Origin: Gemmataceae bacterium | Lineage (GTDB): Bacteria; Planctomycetota; Planctomycetia; Gemmatales; Gemmataceae | NCBI GenBank assembly: GCA_009692065.1 | Contig: SHZY01000020.1 | Coordinates: forward strand, 1-52,428 | DNA length: 52,428 bases | Direction of reading: 5' to 3' | Part shown: in pieces, positions 26,895 to 35,770 of the stretch | How the letters are laid out: every line of letters begins with the position of its first letter | Position numbering within the stretch: position 1 is the first letter of the stretch | Notes under the pieces: generated by a model | Databases searched by the model: none | Seen by the model: only the letters and a program-made list of their open reading frames with translations | What the model was told of the DNA's origin: nothing | Position numbers and translations under genes: made by a program

Positions 26895-28326
26895 TCAGAT
26901 CGTCCAGCGCGAGCCGCGCCCGTTGCCCGAGCGTTCGAGATCTTCGTCGTCGCCTTGATTGGACCACGCGCTCAGACGACGGATGATGTCGGTAGCCTGC
27001 CGGCTGCTAATCGGCGGAAGCGGTTGTCACAAGCCGATGCCCAGATCGATACCGAGCCGTCGCTGTACCACGTCGGCCGTTCCCAGGGCGATTTCGCGGT
27101 TCGGCAACCTGACCAGATCTTTCAAGCCGATACAAGCAACCCCTCGCAGCGGCGACTCCTGCTCTTGCGACAGAATGGTCTCACAGGCGATGAGCCGAAG
27201 AGTCGCAGGAGTGCCGCCGTCGAGCATTTGTTCCAGCAGGTCATGATGAAGCTCCCGGTGAAATTGCAAAATGCGGCCCAATTCCAGGCGTAGGATCGCC
27301 GGCGTCTGCGGATCGGCCAGCAGCTGGCGCAGGATCGCGACAAGGGCGTGGGATCGGCTTGCTCGTACATCAGGCGATTGTAATGGGCCCCGAGCGTTTC
27401 CGCGGCCCGGGCACAGATCAAGCCTTTCTCGGCACACCAGGCCGTCAGGTCCTGGACCACGTCAGGCAAGAGCACCTGGCCGTCCGGCACCAACGGGCCG
27501 TCGTCCTTGAAGAGCGGATCGGACATGGTGCGGCGAATCGCGAAGCGGATCCAGCCCCAGTGATGCTCGCTATCCCACATCAGCGATTCGACCGCCGCGC
27601 GGCGCACCTCTCGATTTGGGTCGTTGAGGAACCGAGCCATCGCCTCGATCATCATGCGGTCATCCATGTTTCCGAGCGCCAGGACGGCCGGGGCCGCGGA
27701 ACGTTGTGCGATTTGCATGACCAGCTCGGCCTGCCCCGGGCGCCAATCCTTGCGAAATTGAAGCGCCGCCAGTGCCGCCACGCGGACTTCCACGCGCGGA
27801 TGCTGCAGTAGAACCAAGGCGGGGGCGGCGTCATGGGCCAAGGCGGCGCAGAATGCCTTCACCTCGGGGAGCGCTCGGCATTGCGACAGGTCCGCCGGCC
27901 AATCCTGCCGACTCGCCAACCGATCCGCCAATCTATGGGCGCGCCGCAGCACTGGCGCACCGGACTCGATAAGCGATTGATATCCCAACACCAGGATGGG
28001 GATGCCGATCAGCACCCCTTTGGAAAGATGGGTGAACCAGCCTATACTCGTATCGCCATACCACAGCCAGGCAACTGCGGTCAAATACGAGGTCACAAGG
28101 GACGGGCCGATCGGCTGGTTCCAACTCCGATTGGAAAAGAACGTCAAAAAGCAGATACCAGCTGAAAGGCCAGGCCGCCGACCAGGATCCAGGGCTTTTG
28201 GTCCCAAATCCGCAAGGCGGCTGCAAGTAGCACAGCGGCGGGTAAAAGCAAGATCATGGCGCGGCCCGCCCCGACGAACAACGCGTCGAAGAACATCGAC
28301 GAACGAGTCGGCCTTAATGCTGCCAT
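26895..28326 (-). pseudogene. HEAT-repeat membrane protein with two frameshifts and a nonsense codon
   Basis: The start at 28326 has GAGG 6 nt upstream. Membrane helices (AMILLLPAAVLLAAALRIW, WILVGGLAFQLVSAF) are followed by a shift in a T5 run at about 28145-28149; one extra T restores the next helix region (LTFFSNRSWNQPIGPSLVTS). HEAT repeats continue (VEVRVAALAALQFRKDW; REVRRAAVESLMWD) to a second shift at about 27344-27349, after which the -1 frame continues as VAILRQLLADPQTPAILRLE. A TGA at 27027-27029 is followed in frame by 43 more sense codons (RQATDIIRRLSAWSNQGDDE) to TGA at 26895. The longest intact piece is 27122 to about 28160. Function unknown. Confidence 0.8.
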
Positions 28327-28413
28327 CGCCATCCTCGAGATACGGTCCAAGTGTTTAGAATGATTGCCTGGACGAAGCGCTTGCCGTGACAAGTATGGGA
28401 TACGTGTGTTTGA

Positions 28414-28650
28414 AAGGCCAACCGAAGTGCAAAGAAAAAGCCTAAGTTCTCCACAGGGGAGGAAACTCAGGCTTTGCTAACGAGAGCCGAACCGGCTCTC
28501 AATCACGCCTTCTGGGAATATGACTCCTAGTCGCTGAAGGATCACCTCAGCCAGCTGGGATTCCGCTTCCCAAAGAAACGCGAAAAGTACGACTACGGTC
28601 AGCAATTCCGCGTCGACCGCGACGGGGAAGCACTGGTGCCGGACGAGTAG
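28414..28650 (+). pseudogene. Unidentified coding remnant with in-frame TAG
   Basis: One plus-strand frame reads ETQALLTRAEPALNHAFWEY, a TAG at 28528-28530, then SLKDHLSQLGFRFPKKREKY and on to VPDE before TAG at 28648-28650. Third codon positions after the internal TAG are almost all G or C, as in real genes here. No start codon is evident, and the 3' end overlaps the tail of the minus-strand thioredoxin-fold gene. It is probably the end of a decayed gene; no family is recognised. Confidence 0.4.
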
Positions 28651-29132
28651 GAGCCGTTGGGCGGGTAAAAACTGTAGCGCCCGCTCGACGTGGTCGAGGT
28701 CGAACGCACAATCAGGGCAGGATCGGCATAGTGCCGCAGCTGGCTGGTGAGCTCGGCTTCGCTCAAGGTTCCATCATGGAAGAACGCCTGAGTGTCGCCG
28801 GCCCGATCGCTGAGGACAAGGCCTTTGCGGGAGGAAATACCCAGCTCGCCGATCAGGCGTTTGTGGTCCGCCCTGTCCGCGTCGAGGTATACAAGGGTGT
28901 ATTCGGCAGCAAGTATCTTCCTGATGTCGCTGGAAAAAGCTCCATCCTGCACTATCTGCTGAAAGCCGGCTGCACCGGCTCCAACGAAGACAGCAAGAGG
29001 CTTTTTCACCTTCTGCCCGTGATCCCGAGCTTCCAGGTAGCTGTTCTTCCAGGCCAAATCCTGAGCTGACACAGGCCCGGCGAACGCTGTCAACAAGCCG
29101 GCAAAGGCGAAAAAACCAACCGAGGTGTGCAT
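28599..29132 (-). CDS. Secreted thioredoxin-fold-like protein without CxxC
   Basis: A 177-residue protein with a signal peptide (FFAFAGLLTAFAGPVSAQD) after GGAGG. The body (KKPLAVFVGAGAAGFQQIVQ; EYTLVYLDADRADHKRLIGE; GLVLSDRAG) follows a thioredoxin-like beta-alpha-beta order, but the active-site CxxC is missing, so it cannot be a redox thioredoxin. The C-terminal 25 residues are Ser/Thr/Tyr-rich and overlap an opposite-strand remnant, so the tail may be secondary. Related planctomycete proteins have no assigned role. Confidence 0.72.
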   Translation of the reverse strand: MHTSVGFFAFAGLLTAFAGPVSAQDLAWKNSYLEARDHGQKVKKPLAVFVGAGAAGFQQIVQDGAFSSDIRKILAAEYTLVYLDADRADHKRLIGELGISSRKGLVLSDRAGDTQAFFHDGTLSEAELTSQLRHYADPALIVRSTSTTSSGRYSFYPPNGSYSSGTSASPSRSTRNC

Positions 29133-29167
29133 CCAAAGTCCTCCTATACGAGCACCTCAAAAAAAGC

Positions 29168-29186
29168 GACCGGGACAGTCCCGGTC
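29168..29186. repeat. Short perfect hairpin GACCGGGACA...
   Basis: GACCGGGAC-A-GTCCCGGTC is a perfect 9-bp inverted repeat with a 1-nt centre, about 35 nt upstream of the 28599-29132 gene on its strand. It may be a repeat unit or protein-binding site. The surrounding 29133-29525 (393 bp) contains no other supported feature. Confidence 0.45.
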
Positions 29187-29525
29187 ATCACAAGAGCGAT
29201 CCTTCCTACCTGCTGAAGTTGCTGAACGCAACTTAAATTTTCTCCATCCTTCTAAAAGCCCTCATTCTTTGGATCGTATACAGTTTGACCTATTTTACAA
29301 ATGGAACGCGTACTGGCCAGTGCATGGTCCGAATTCTCGGCATACCGCGTCCGCTGAGCCTTCTCGGCATTATCCCTACGCCTTTCCCTGTCTGTATTTC
29401 TGCGTAACTCCAACAGACAATTCCCTTTATAATCTGCGGCAATCCCAGCCTTTGGCGTTTCTGAAGGGTAAACTTGCGGCAGCGGAAGGACCTCGCACAT
29501 AGCTAGAGCGCAAGGAGACGCAATC

Positions 29526-29852
29526 ATGAACCGATGGATTTGGGGGCTGCTCGCCCTGGGATTGGCTACGATTGGATTCTTTGGCAGCGAATCGACCGCA
29601 CAGGCACAATACTATCAGCCTTACAACCAAAGCTATCAGCTGAACCGCCTGTACTATTACCCCTACTATTACTTCCCGCACAACTATTGGCCCGCCATGG
29701 GTCCGCGCTGGCCGGAAGGACCGGGACAGCCCTACATGAGGCCGCCGGCCTATCAGGCCTACCCGGCGTTCCGGGAACCAGGCTGGCGCTACGAAATGTG
29801 GGAACCGCAGCGCTACTACCGCGGAAGCCATTTTTGGCTGGATGTGTTCTGA
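29526..29852 (+). CDS. Small secreted Tyr/Pro-rich protein
   Basis: A 108-residue protein with AAGGAG before the ATG and a signal peptide (WIWGLLALGLATIGFFGS...AQA). The mature part is extremely rich in tyrosine and proline (AQYYQPYNQSYQLNRLYYYP) with no cysteines. Such composition suggests a structural envelope or surface protein; there is no recognised domain. It converges with the PQQ-like gene across a family A palindrome. Confidence 0.75.
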   Translation: MNRWIWGLLALGLATIGFFGSESTAQAQYYQPYNQSYQLNRLYYYPYYYFPHNYWPAMGPRWPEGPGQPYMRPPAYQAYPAFREPGWRYEMWEPQRYYRGSHFWLDVF

Positions 29853-29864
29853 CCCGTTTTTCTT

Positions 29865-29902
29865 CGTTTAGCGCCCGCAGGATGCCCTGCGAGCGCTAAA
29901 CG
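29865..29902. repeat. Family A palindrome
   Basis: CGTTTAGCGCCCGCAGGATG pairs with CCCTGCGAGCGCTAAACG. It fills the gap between two convergent genes (stops at 29852 and 29912). Confidence 0.85.
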
Positions 29903-29911
29903 TAAACGGAA

Positions 29912-31126
29912 TCACTTCTCACCAATGCAAAACAGGTGCTTCTCCCCGCGCAAGAAAATCTGCCCATTCGAGATCGCCGGCGACGCGATAATCTGCTCCC
30001 CCATCACGTTATCCGCCAGCAAGTCGAAGCTCGGACCGGCCCGCACCACCTTCACGCTGCCTTCCTTCGTCGCAATGTAGATCCGCCCCGCCGCACCCAC
30101 GGGCGACGCATGGAACTGCTCCCCTAGCCGTTCCTTCCAAACCTGTACACCCGTTCGTGCTTCAAAGCACGTGACAAAGTTCCGATCGCCCGGCAAATAG
30201 ATGTAGTCGCCGTAGCCGAGCGGCGACGGCAGGAAAGCGTTCGCCTTCTTGTTCTTCCAGACGAGGTGCGACTTGGTCAAATCGCCGCGGCTGCCGTCCA
30301 GCTTGATCGCCATCGTGTTCTCACCGGAGCACGCAAACACGGTGTCGCCCAGCACGACCGGGCTCGGAATGCACTGGAAGTGCATGCCGTCCACCCGCCA
30401 CAGTTCCTGCCCTTTCTCCGCATCGTAACTGCGGACGAAGTTGGTGCCGAAGGTGATGATCTCGGTGCGATCCTTCACCTTGACCGCCAGCGGACTGGAC
30501 CAGTTGACGGAGCCGGGCCGATCGGTCTTCCAGCGGTTGGCGCCGGTCTTGGCATCGACGGCCAGCAAATACGATTGGCTCCAGTGATCGACCTGAACGA
30601 GCAACATATCGCCGACGAGAATCGGCGAGGTCCCCATCCCCCAGCGATTGCGAAACGGCCCGTACTCCTCGGCAAGCGAGCGAATCCAGGCCGGCTTGCC
30701 ATCGAAATCGAGAGCGACCAGATCGCCGGTGCCGAACAGGACGTAAACCAGCTTGCCATCGGTCGCCGGCGTGGGCACCGCCATGCCGCCGGGTGGATAC
30801 AGATCGGTCGGCGCGGAGCCAAACAGCCGGGTGTGCCAGAGCAGCTTGCCGTCGGCGCGGGCGTAGCAGTGAACGTGCAGCCGATCGTTCAGCGGACCAT
30901 CGGACGCGGTGATGAAGATGCAGTCATCCCAGACGATCGGCTGGCTGACCCCCGCGCCTGGCAACTCGACCTTCCAGCGCACATTCTTGGTGGCGGACCA
31001 GGACAGCGGCAGGTTCTTCTCCTCGGAGATGCCGCGATTGCCGGGGCCACGCCATTGCGGCCAGTTGTCCGCGTAGGCCGGCGCGGACATGGATATGAAC
31101 AGCAGCAGAGTGAAGACCGGTTTCAT
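29912..31126 (-). CDS. PQQ-like beta-propeller secreted protein
   Basis: A 404-residue exported propeller. The start at 31126 gives a signal peptide (FTLLLFISMSAPAYA) directly before DNWPQWRGPGNRGI, the hallmark opening of planctomycete PQQ-like proteins. Repeated blade motifs (YARADGKLLWHTRLFG, LAVDAKTGANRWKTDR, SYDAEKGQELWRVDG, FEARTGVQVWKERLGE) mark seven or eight blades. Residues needed for PQQ catalysis are not evident, so a structural or binding role is more likely than alcohol oxidation. The next upstream gene (31192) is on the same strand, with a family E palindrome between. Confidence 0.92.
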   Translation of the reverse strand: MKPVFTLLLFISMSAPAYADNWPQWRGPGNRGISEEKNLPLSWSATKNVRWKVELPGAGVSQPIVWDDCIFITASDGPLNDRLHVHCYARADGKLLWHTRLFGSAPTDLYPPGGMAVPTPATDGKLVYVLFGTGDLVALDFDGKPAWIRSLAEEYGPFRNRWGMGTSPILVGDMLLVQVDHWSQSYLLAVDAKTGANRWKTDRPGSVNWSSPLAVKVKDRTEIITFGTNFVRSYDAEKGQELWRVDGMHFQCIPSPVVLGDTVFACSGENTMAIKLDGSRGDLTKSHLVWKNKKANAFLPSPLGYGDYIYLPGDRNFVTCFEARTGVQVWKERLGEQFHASPVGAAGRIYIATKEGSVKVVRAGPSFDLLADNVMGEQIIASPAISNGQIFLRGEKHLFCIGEK

Positions 31127-31139
31127 GGTAATACCCCCC

Positions 31140-31184
31140 AAGCCCCAGGATGAGTCCGCCGCAGGCGGGCGATTCGCGGGGCTT
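31140..31184. repeat. Family E palindrome
   Basis: AAGCCCCAGGATGAGTCC and ...CGGGGCTT flank the core CGCCGCAGGCGGGCG. It differs from the copy at 5088-5132 at only a few positions. Confidence 0.7.
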
Positions 31185-31191
31185 GGCGCCA

Positions 31192-32322
31192 TCATTTCTT
31201 CAGTGTGATACCCTTGCCCGTCGCATCCACCACGCGCAAAATGAACTCCCAGTTCGGCTCCGTGTTCGGCGCAGCTGATTGGCAGATCTTCACCAGCACC
31301 GTGTTCTTGCCTTCTTTCAATTCAACGGGGAAGCGGTGCCGATCGTGGCGGACGCCGTTGCGCCATTCCTCGAAGCCGAAAACCTTGACGCCGTTGACCC
31401 AGACGGTGAAGTTGTCATCGGCCGCCCCGCGCATCTCGGCCTTGAGCGATTTCTCGACGGAAAACTCGGTGTAAGCAAAGGCGATGGCGTCGTCGGCATT
31501 GCCGAGCGCGCTCTTGTCGGCCAGGTTGACGAGGGCCTGATGCCGATCGCGTGATGTCGGCGCCGGCTCCTTGACGTTGAAACGTTTCCAGCGGACTTTC
31601 CCCTTTTGGCCATCGAGTTCCTCGCTCAGATCGACTTTCTTTTCCGGCGGATAGGAGAGACGAACACCCTTTTGGCCGTTGCTGTCAAAGGGGCCAATGA
31701 GGTGCCAGTCCATGAGGAAGCCAAGATGCGCGCCGACCGACACCTTGACGCCGCCGGCTTCGAGGCCGACGGCCGCATCGCGGGCCTGCATCATGTCGCG
31801 CGATTTTTCGAACGCCTGGCGAAACAGATTGCCGGCAATCAGCGTATTCCCTGCCTTGGCCGACGTGCGCGCCTTGTCGAGCACGAGAGCGACGGCCTCA
31901 AAGCGGAATTCGGGATCGTCGAGCGCATCGACGAACAGATGATCGCGCGTGCCGGGCTGGAGCCGTTCGACCAGTTCGAGCGCGAAGCGGCGTGCCCTAC
32001 CCTGCTTGGCGGGATCCTTGACGAATGCCAGAATCTTGGCCGAGTCGATGTTCTTGCCGCCAGTCTTCATCTCGCGCTCGACGACACGATCGAAGGCGAG
32101 CCGCAGCCAGTTGGCGGCAACAGTGTCCTTGGTGTTCATGCCTTCAAGGAGCGCCGGTAAGACGTCTGCCTTCGCCTGGCTGAGCCGATCCCACGCCGCC
32201 CGGCCAGGGACACTGCCGCGGCCCTGCCTGACGATGGTGTCGATGTCTTGCTGAAAACTGACGCCGCCCGCGAGCGCGATGGTAGCCGATAGGAAAATCA
32301 GGCCGCCCAGCAATAACCGCAT
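31192..32322 (-). CDS. Secreted protein with galactose-binding-like C-terminus, unknown function
   Basis: A 376-residue protein; GAGG precedes the ATG and the N-terminus is a signal peptide (RLLLGGLIFLSATIALAGG). Residues 20-195 are helical, HEAT-like. Residues about 205-376 (GFLMDWHLIGPFDSNGQKGV; AADDNFTVWVNGVKVFGFEE; ELKEGKNTVLVKICQSA) have the jelly-roll strand pattern of carbohydrate-binding or sialate-esterase-like beta domains common in planctomycetes. It lies upstream of the PQQ-like gene on the same strand. Function unknown. Confidence 0.85.
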   Translation of the reverse strand: MRLLLGGLIFLSATIALAGGVSFQQDIDTIVRQGRGSVPGRAAWDRLSQAKADVLPALLEGMNTKDTVAANWLRLAFDRVVEREMKTGGKNIDSAKILAFVKDPAKQGRARRFALELVERLQPGTRDHLFVDALDDPEFRFEAVALVLDKARTSAKAGNTLIAGNLFRQAFEKSRDMMQARDAAVGLEAGGVKVSVGAHLGFLMDWHLIGPFDSNGQKGVRLSYPPEKKVDLSEELDGQKGKVRWKRFNVKEPAPTSRDRHQALVNLADKSALGNADDAIAFAYTEFSVEKSLKAEMRGAADDNFTVWVNGVKVFGFEEWRNGVRHDRHRFPVELKEGKNTVLVKICQSAAPNTEPNWEFILRVVDATGKGITLKK

Positions 32323-32345
32323 GATCTACCTCGTTCCTCAGATAG

Positions 32346-32363
32346 CCCGCCGTTTACGGCGGG
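32346..32363. repeat. Family F short palindrome
   Basis: CCCGCCG-TTTA-CGGCGGG is the second copy of the short hairpin at 3448-3465. It lies between two minus-strand genes. Confidence 0.6.
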
Positions 32364-32374
32364 TTCGCCCCCTG

Positions 32375-33805
32375 TCAGCGTCGTTCCGCGTGCCAGAGGC
32401 GGAACTCCAGGCGGTCATTGTCGGCGGTGGGAACGTTCCCGTCCAGAGCCGTACCGCCGTAGTCGCCGTTGGGACCGACCGAATAAATCACGATACCGCT
32501 CTTGGTGGCACGCAAGCGCAGCGGCTTGCCGTCGTAAGGATCGGTCGGCACTTCATCGAGCAGGTTGGCGGCAACGAGATCGGCAAGCGCCGCGGGCCAG
32601 TGTTTATGTTGAAGCCGGTAACGTTCGGCCGCCAACGCGGCGATCGCGCAGCCGCACAGGGCCCGGCTCGCTTTCAGCGTGGCGAAGCGTTCGAACTTTG
32701 GCGCCAGCTGCCTGGCCAGCAATGGAGCGTGGGCCAGCGTGGCTTCCAGTTCCCGCAGCGGCACTTCAGGGCTGTCCCCGGATAGCTTGACGATCTCGAC
32801 CGCCTCGGTCAAATAACGGAGCAGCCAGGCATGGGCTGGTTTGAATTCATGCCTCGAGAGATAACCCGCCACCTCCTCCTTGACACCAGGCGGGACACCC
32901 CAGGTCTGCGCCCCGAGTTGCCTTAATTCGGCAGCGCTGATCTTGCCGGCCTCGACATGGGAAAAAATTTCGTGGATCATGGCGCGCTCGCCTCGCACCG
33001 CAATCAACAGCGCGGGGTGCTTGAATTCCTCATACAACAGCTTCTGCATCTCCGCCAGTGCCTTGTCCTTGACCTGCCCATGCGCAAGCGTTCGCTCCAC
33101 CTGACGAATTGCGTTCCTATTTTCACCGGCCCGAACGGATTGGGTGACGTCGATGGGTTCGTCGCCGAAGGACCGCGCGATGTTGAGGCTGGCCCGACAG
33201 CAAACCCACGCGCTATCGAAGTCACCAGCGTGGAGATGCTGCATCCCGTCATAGGAAAGCAACCGAACGATGAAGCGGCCACGATCCACATGTGGCAGAT
33301 TAATTTCGAGAGGCTTCGACATGTCAACGTGATGTCGCCCGGTCGGCAACTCGGCAACCTTGTGTGCGTCGGCAAGCGGCGCCGCCAACGGCTTCAGCGC
33401 GGCTCGCAGCAACTCAGCTTGCTCCACCGTCACCCGCACGTGGGGAGGAATCTTGTCCAGATGCTCGTAAACCGCCTTAAGCTCCGCTCCGCCGGTCGAT
33501 CCGGCGTTGCGTATAGCGAACCCCGTGCTGCCTGCCTTGTTGATATGGACCGCCGAGTTCTTGTCGTCCGGTACCAGGGCTCGTCTGGCTTCCAGTTCGC
33601 CGAGTCGCCAGCCGGGATCGAGACGGTCCGCCTCCGCGATCGCGTCCTGCAAGGCCTGCTCGGCGACGTGCCAGCGATAGTAGAAAATCCCGGCCACCGT
33701 GAGAACGACCAAGCCGATACCCGCGACACCGATGAGAAATGGGCGACGCCAGAGCCGGCTGGGTCGCACGGCGGGGGCCGACGGGTTGGTCGTGGGATTG
33801 GTCAT
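32375..33805 (-). CDS. Membrane-anchored protein of unknown function
   Basis: A 476-residue protein from the ATG at 33805. One membrane helix lies at about residues 22-43 (FLIGVAGIGLVVLTVAGIFY) after a basic segment, so the large remainder is periplasmic. The C-terminal stretch (HWPAALADLVAANLLDEVPT DPYDGKPLR, split here) resembles the C-terminus of pseudopilin-like GspG proteins and recurs in planctomycete proteins of this kind. No catalytic motif is visible. Codon use is typical of the window. Confidence 0.8.
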   Translation of the reverse strand: MTNPTTNPSAPAVRPSRLWRRPFLIGVAGIGLVVLTVAGIFYYRWHVAEQALQDAIAEADRLDPGWRLGELEARRALVPDDKNSAVHINKAGSTGFAIRNAGSTGGAELKAVYEHLDKIPPHVRVTVEQAELLRAALKPLAAPLADAHKVAELPTGRHHVDMSKPLEINLPHVDRGRFIVRLLSYDGMQHLHAGDFDSAWVCCRASLNIARSFGDEPIDVTQSVRAGENRNAIRQVERTLAHGQVKDKALAEMQKLLYEEFKHPALLIAVRGERAMIHEIFSHVEAGKISAAELRQLGAQTWGVPPGVKEEVAGYLSRHEFKPAHAWLLRYLTEAVEIVKLSGDSPEVPLRELEATLAHAPLLARQLAPKFERFATLKASRALCGCAIAALAAERYRLQHKHWPAALADLVAANLLDEVPTDPYDGKPLRLRATKSGIVIYSVGPNGDYGGTALDGNVPTADNDRLEFRLWHAERR

Positions 33806-33854
33806 GGCGAAGGTCCTGGTTGACCGCTTACTTCGTGCGCGGCTCTGAAAATGT

Positions 33855-34715
33855 TCACAGCCATTCCAGGCGCACCGGCACGGCGGCGAGCGCGAACATC
33901 GCCTTCTTCCAGCGCGGCACGCGGATGCGGGCGCTGAACACATCGTAGTCGCGCCGCTCGATCTCTGCAAGCAAACCGTGATAGGTGCGCGCCATCATCA
34001 GAAACACCGCCTGCCCCGCCGGCGACAACCGCGGCACCAACCGCCAGCCGCTGGCATAATACGCCCGCGCCCGTTCAACCTCGAAGCGCATCAGCTCGCG
34101 AAATCCGGCGTCGCAAACACCGTGCTTCAAGCGTTCCGCATCATAGCCAAATCGCGCGAGGTCTTCCTGCGGCAGATAGACACGGCCGCTGGCTGCGTCC
34201 TCACCGAGGTCGCGCAGAATATTCGTGAGCTGGAACGCGATGCCGGCGTCCTCGGCAAAGCGCGTCGCATCCGCTCCGTGAAAGCCCCAGATGTGGATGC
34301 ACGACAGTCCCACCACCGACGCGACGTGCCAGCAGTAATTCCGCAAGTCGGCGAAGGTCCGGTACGCGGTCGGTTCCAGGTCCATTTCGACGCCGTCGAT
34401 CACGGCTTCGAGGTATTTTGGGGGGACGTGGTAACATTCCACGGTATGGGTCAACGCTGGATGCGACGGGTGCTGAAACGTACCTGCGAGCGCTAAACGA
34501 AGACCGGCGCGCCACGCCGTTAGCCGTTCGCGCTTGACGGGGATCGGCATCGGCTCGTCGCTGAGATCGTCGGCAATGCGCATGAATGTATACAGGGCGC
34601 ACATCGAACGCCGCTGCGGCGCCGGCAGAAGGAGAAATGCCGGGTAAAAGTTGCCCGCTTCGCGCCGGGCGATCTCTTCGCAGTAGCGATAGGAACGGGC
34701 TAGCGCTGCGTTCAT
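33855..34715 (-). CDS. hpnD: Presqualene diphosphate synthase HpnD
   Basis: A 286-residue trans-isoprenyl diphosphate synthase. The first Asp-rich motif is FMRIADDLSDE (about residue 45) and the second is LTNILRDLGEDAASGRVYLP (about residue 165). DGVEMDL is typical of HpnD. In the three-step bacterial route HpnD makes presqualene diphosphate from two farnesyl diphosphates. Its ATG overlaps the hpnC stop as ATGA, so the pair is translationally coupled. No hpnE is visible in the window. Codons near 34483-34500 coincide with half of a family A palindrome (encoding LRLALAG). Confidence 0.93.
   Translation of the reverse strand: MNAALARSYRYCEEIARREAGNFYPAFLLLPAPQRRSMCALYTFMRIADDLSDEPMPIPVKRERLTAWRAGLRLALAGTFQHPSHPALTHTVECYHVPPKYLEAVIDGVEMDLEPTAYRTFADLRNYCWHVASVVGLSCIHIWGFHGADATRFAEDAGIAFQLTNILRDLGEDAASGRVYLPQEDLARFGYDAERLKHGVCDAGFRELMRFEVERARAYYASGWRLVPRLSPAGQAVFLMMARTYHGLLAEIERRDYDVFSARIRVPRWKKAMFALAAVPVRLEWL
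34483..34500. repeat. Half of a family A palindrome inside hpnD
   Basis: CTGCGAGCGCTAAACGAAGA (34484-34503) is identical to the right arm seen in intergenic copies such as 29886-29902. The other arm is absent. It is read in frame within hpnD. Confidence 0.55.
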
Positions 34716-35653
34716 GGTGTTTTGGTCCGTCCATTCCAAAATGAACGAACCCAGTTCCGCCACAGCACGCCGCCCACGAGCGCGATCTTTTCCCACTTCT
34801 GCAACACGGGCCGCGTCTGCCACACGTTGTAGCCAAGCGTTTCGATTTTCTGCAAGATTCCGAGCCCGCCGCGCGCGAACAGCTCGATGTCGGCCCGCAC
34901 TTCCTCGGGCACCAGCGCGATCAAAGGCATGCCGGCCTCGAATAGACCACGCGCACGCTCGACTTCGAAGCGCATTAATTCCGCGAAGGCCGGCGTGAAC
35001 CGCCGCGCCTCGAGGTCGGCGTCGGCGTAGCCGAATCGTTGTCGATCCTCGCCCGGAAGATAGACGCGGCCGATGTCCAGATCGCGGGCCACGTCTTGCC
35101 AAAAGTTCGCGAGCTGCAACCCCGTGCAGATCGCGTCCGACAGCGGCGTAGTACGTTCATCGTGGCATTCACACAGATACAACACGAGATGACCGACCGG
35201 GTTGGCTGAATAGCGGCAATAGCCTAGCACTTGCTGGTAGGTGTCGTAGCGATTGACGGCCTGGTCTTGCTCGAACGCGAGCAGCAGATCGAGAAACGGC
35301 GTCGGCGGAATGCGAAAACGCGTGATCGTGTTCCGCAGGGCGATCATGACAGGATGGCGCGGCTCGCCGTCGTAGCAGCGCAGCAACTCCTCGCGCCACC
35401 ACTGCAAGAGATCGAGCGCGTGCTGGCCGCCGCCGGTTTCATCGCCAAGGTCGTCGGCCCAGCGGCAGTAGGCATAGATGTTATGAAAGTGCGGAATCAA
35501 CCGGCGCGGCAGCAGCAGCGTCGCCACCGAAAAATTCTCGTAGTGCGTGCGCGCAAGCCGAGAGCAGTACGCCTGCGCTTGCAGGCGCGTGACCGTGTCA
35601 TAGCGTGCTAGCGGTCCCCAGCGCGCCAGCTCCTGCGTGAAACCGTTGTGCAT
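34712..35653 (-). CDS. hpnC: Hydroxysqualene synthase HpnC
   Basis: A 313-residue squalene-synthase-fold enzyme. YAYCRWADDLGDE (about residue 62) and LQLANFWQDVARDLDIGRVY (about residue 180) are the two diphosphate/Mg-binding motifs. HpnC converts presqualene diphosphate to hydroxysqualene, the step after HpnD. The product feeds hopanoid or sterol synthesis. It is the first gene of the hpnC-hpnD pair, and its stop overlaps the hpnD start. Confidence 0.93.
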   Translation of the reverse strand: MHNGFTQELARWGPLARYDTVTRLQAQAYCSRLARTHYENFSVATLLLPRRLIPHFHNIYAYCRWADDLGDETGGGQHALDLLQWWREELLRCYDGEPRHPVMIALRNTITRFRIPPTPFLDLLLAFEQDQAVNRYDTYQQVLGYCRYSANPVGHLVLYLCECHDERTTPLSDAICTGLQLANFWQDVARDLDIGRVYLPGEDRQRFGYADADLEARRFTPAFAELMRFEVERARGLFEAGMPLIALVPEEVRADIELFARGGLGILQKIETLGYNVWQTRPVLQKWEKIALVGGVLWRNWVRSFWNGRTKTP

Positions 35654-35677
35654 TTCTGTATTGTATTTCCCTTCATT

Positions 35678-35754
35678 GCCGCTTGCGGCTTAGCTCCTGC
35701 TCAAAACAACCTTTTACGATAGTTTCCACTCGCGAGCGCTAAGCCGCAAGCGGC
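35678..35754. repeat. Family B palindrome
   Basis: GCCGCTTGCGGCTTAGC and GCTAAGCCGCAAGCGGC are perfect arms around a 43-nt loop. It lies between the divergent hpnC and blaI genes, just upstream of the blaI promoter. Confidence 0.88.
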
Positions 35755-35770
35755 TTGTGGAATTTTCCTC

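Noticed and set aside
29252-29527. A 91-codon minus-strand frame with an Arg-rich middle, upstream of the Tyr/Pro-rich gene.
   Set aside because: No ribosome binding site, no recognisable domain, and it covers the promoter region of the gene at 29526.
34716-35102. N-terminal extension of hpnD.
   Set aside because: It runs through hpnC in another frame; the ATGA overlap at 34712-34715 gives the natural start.
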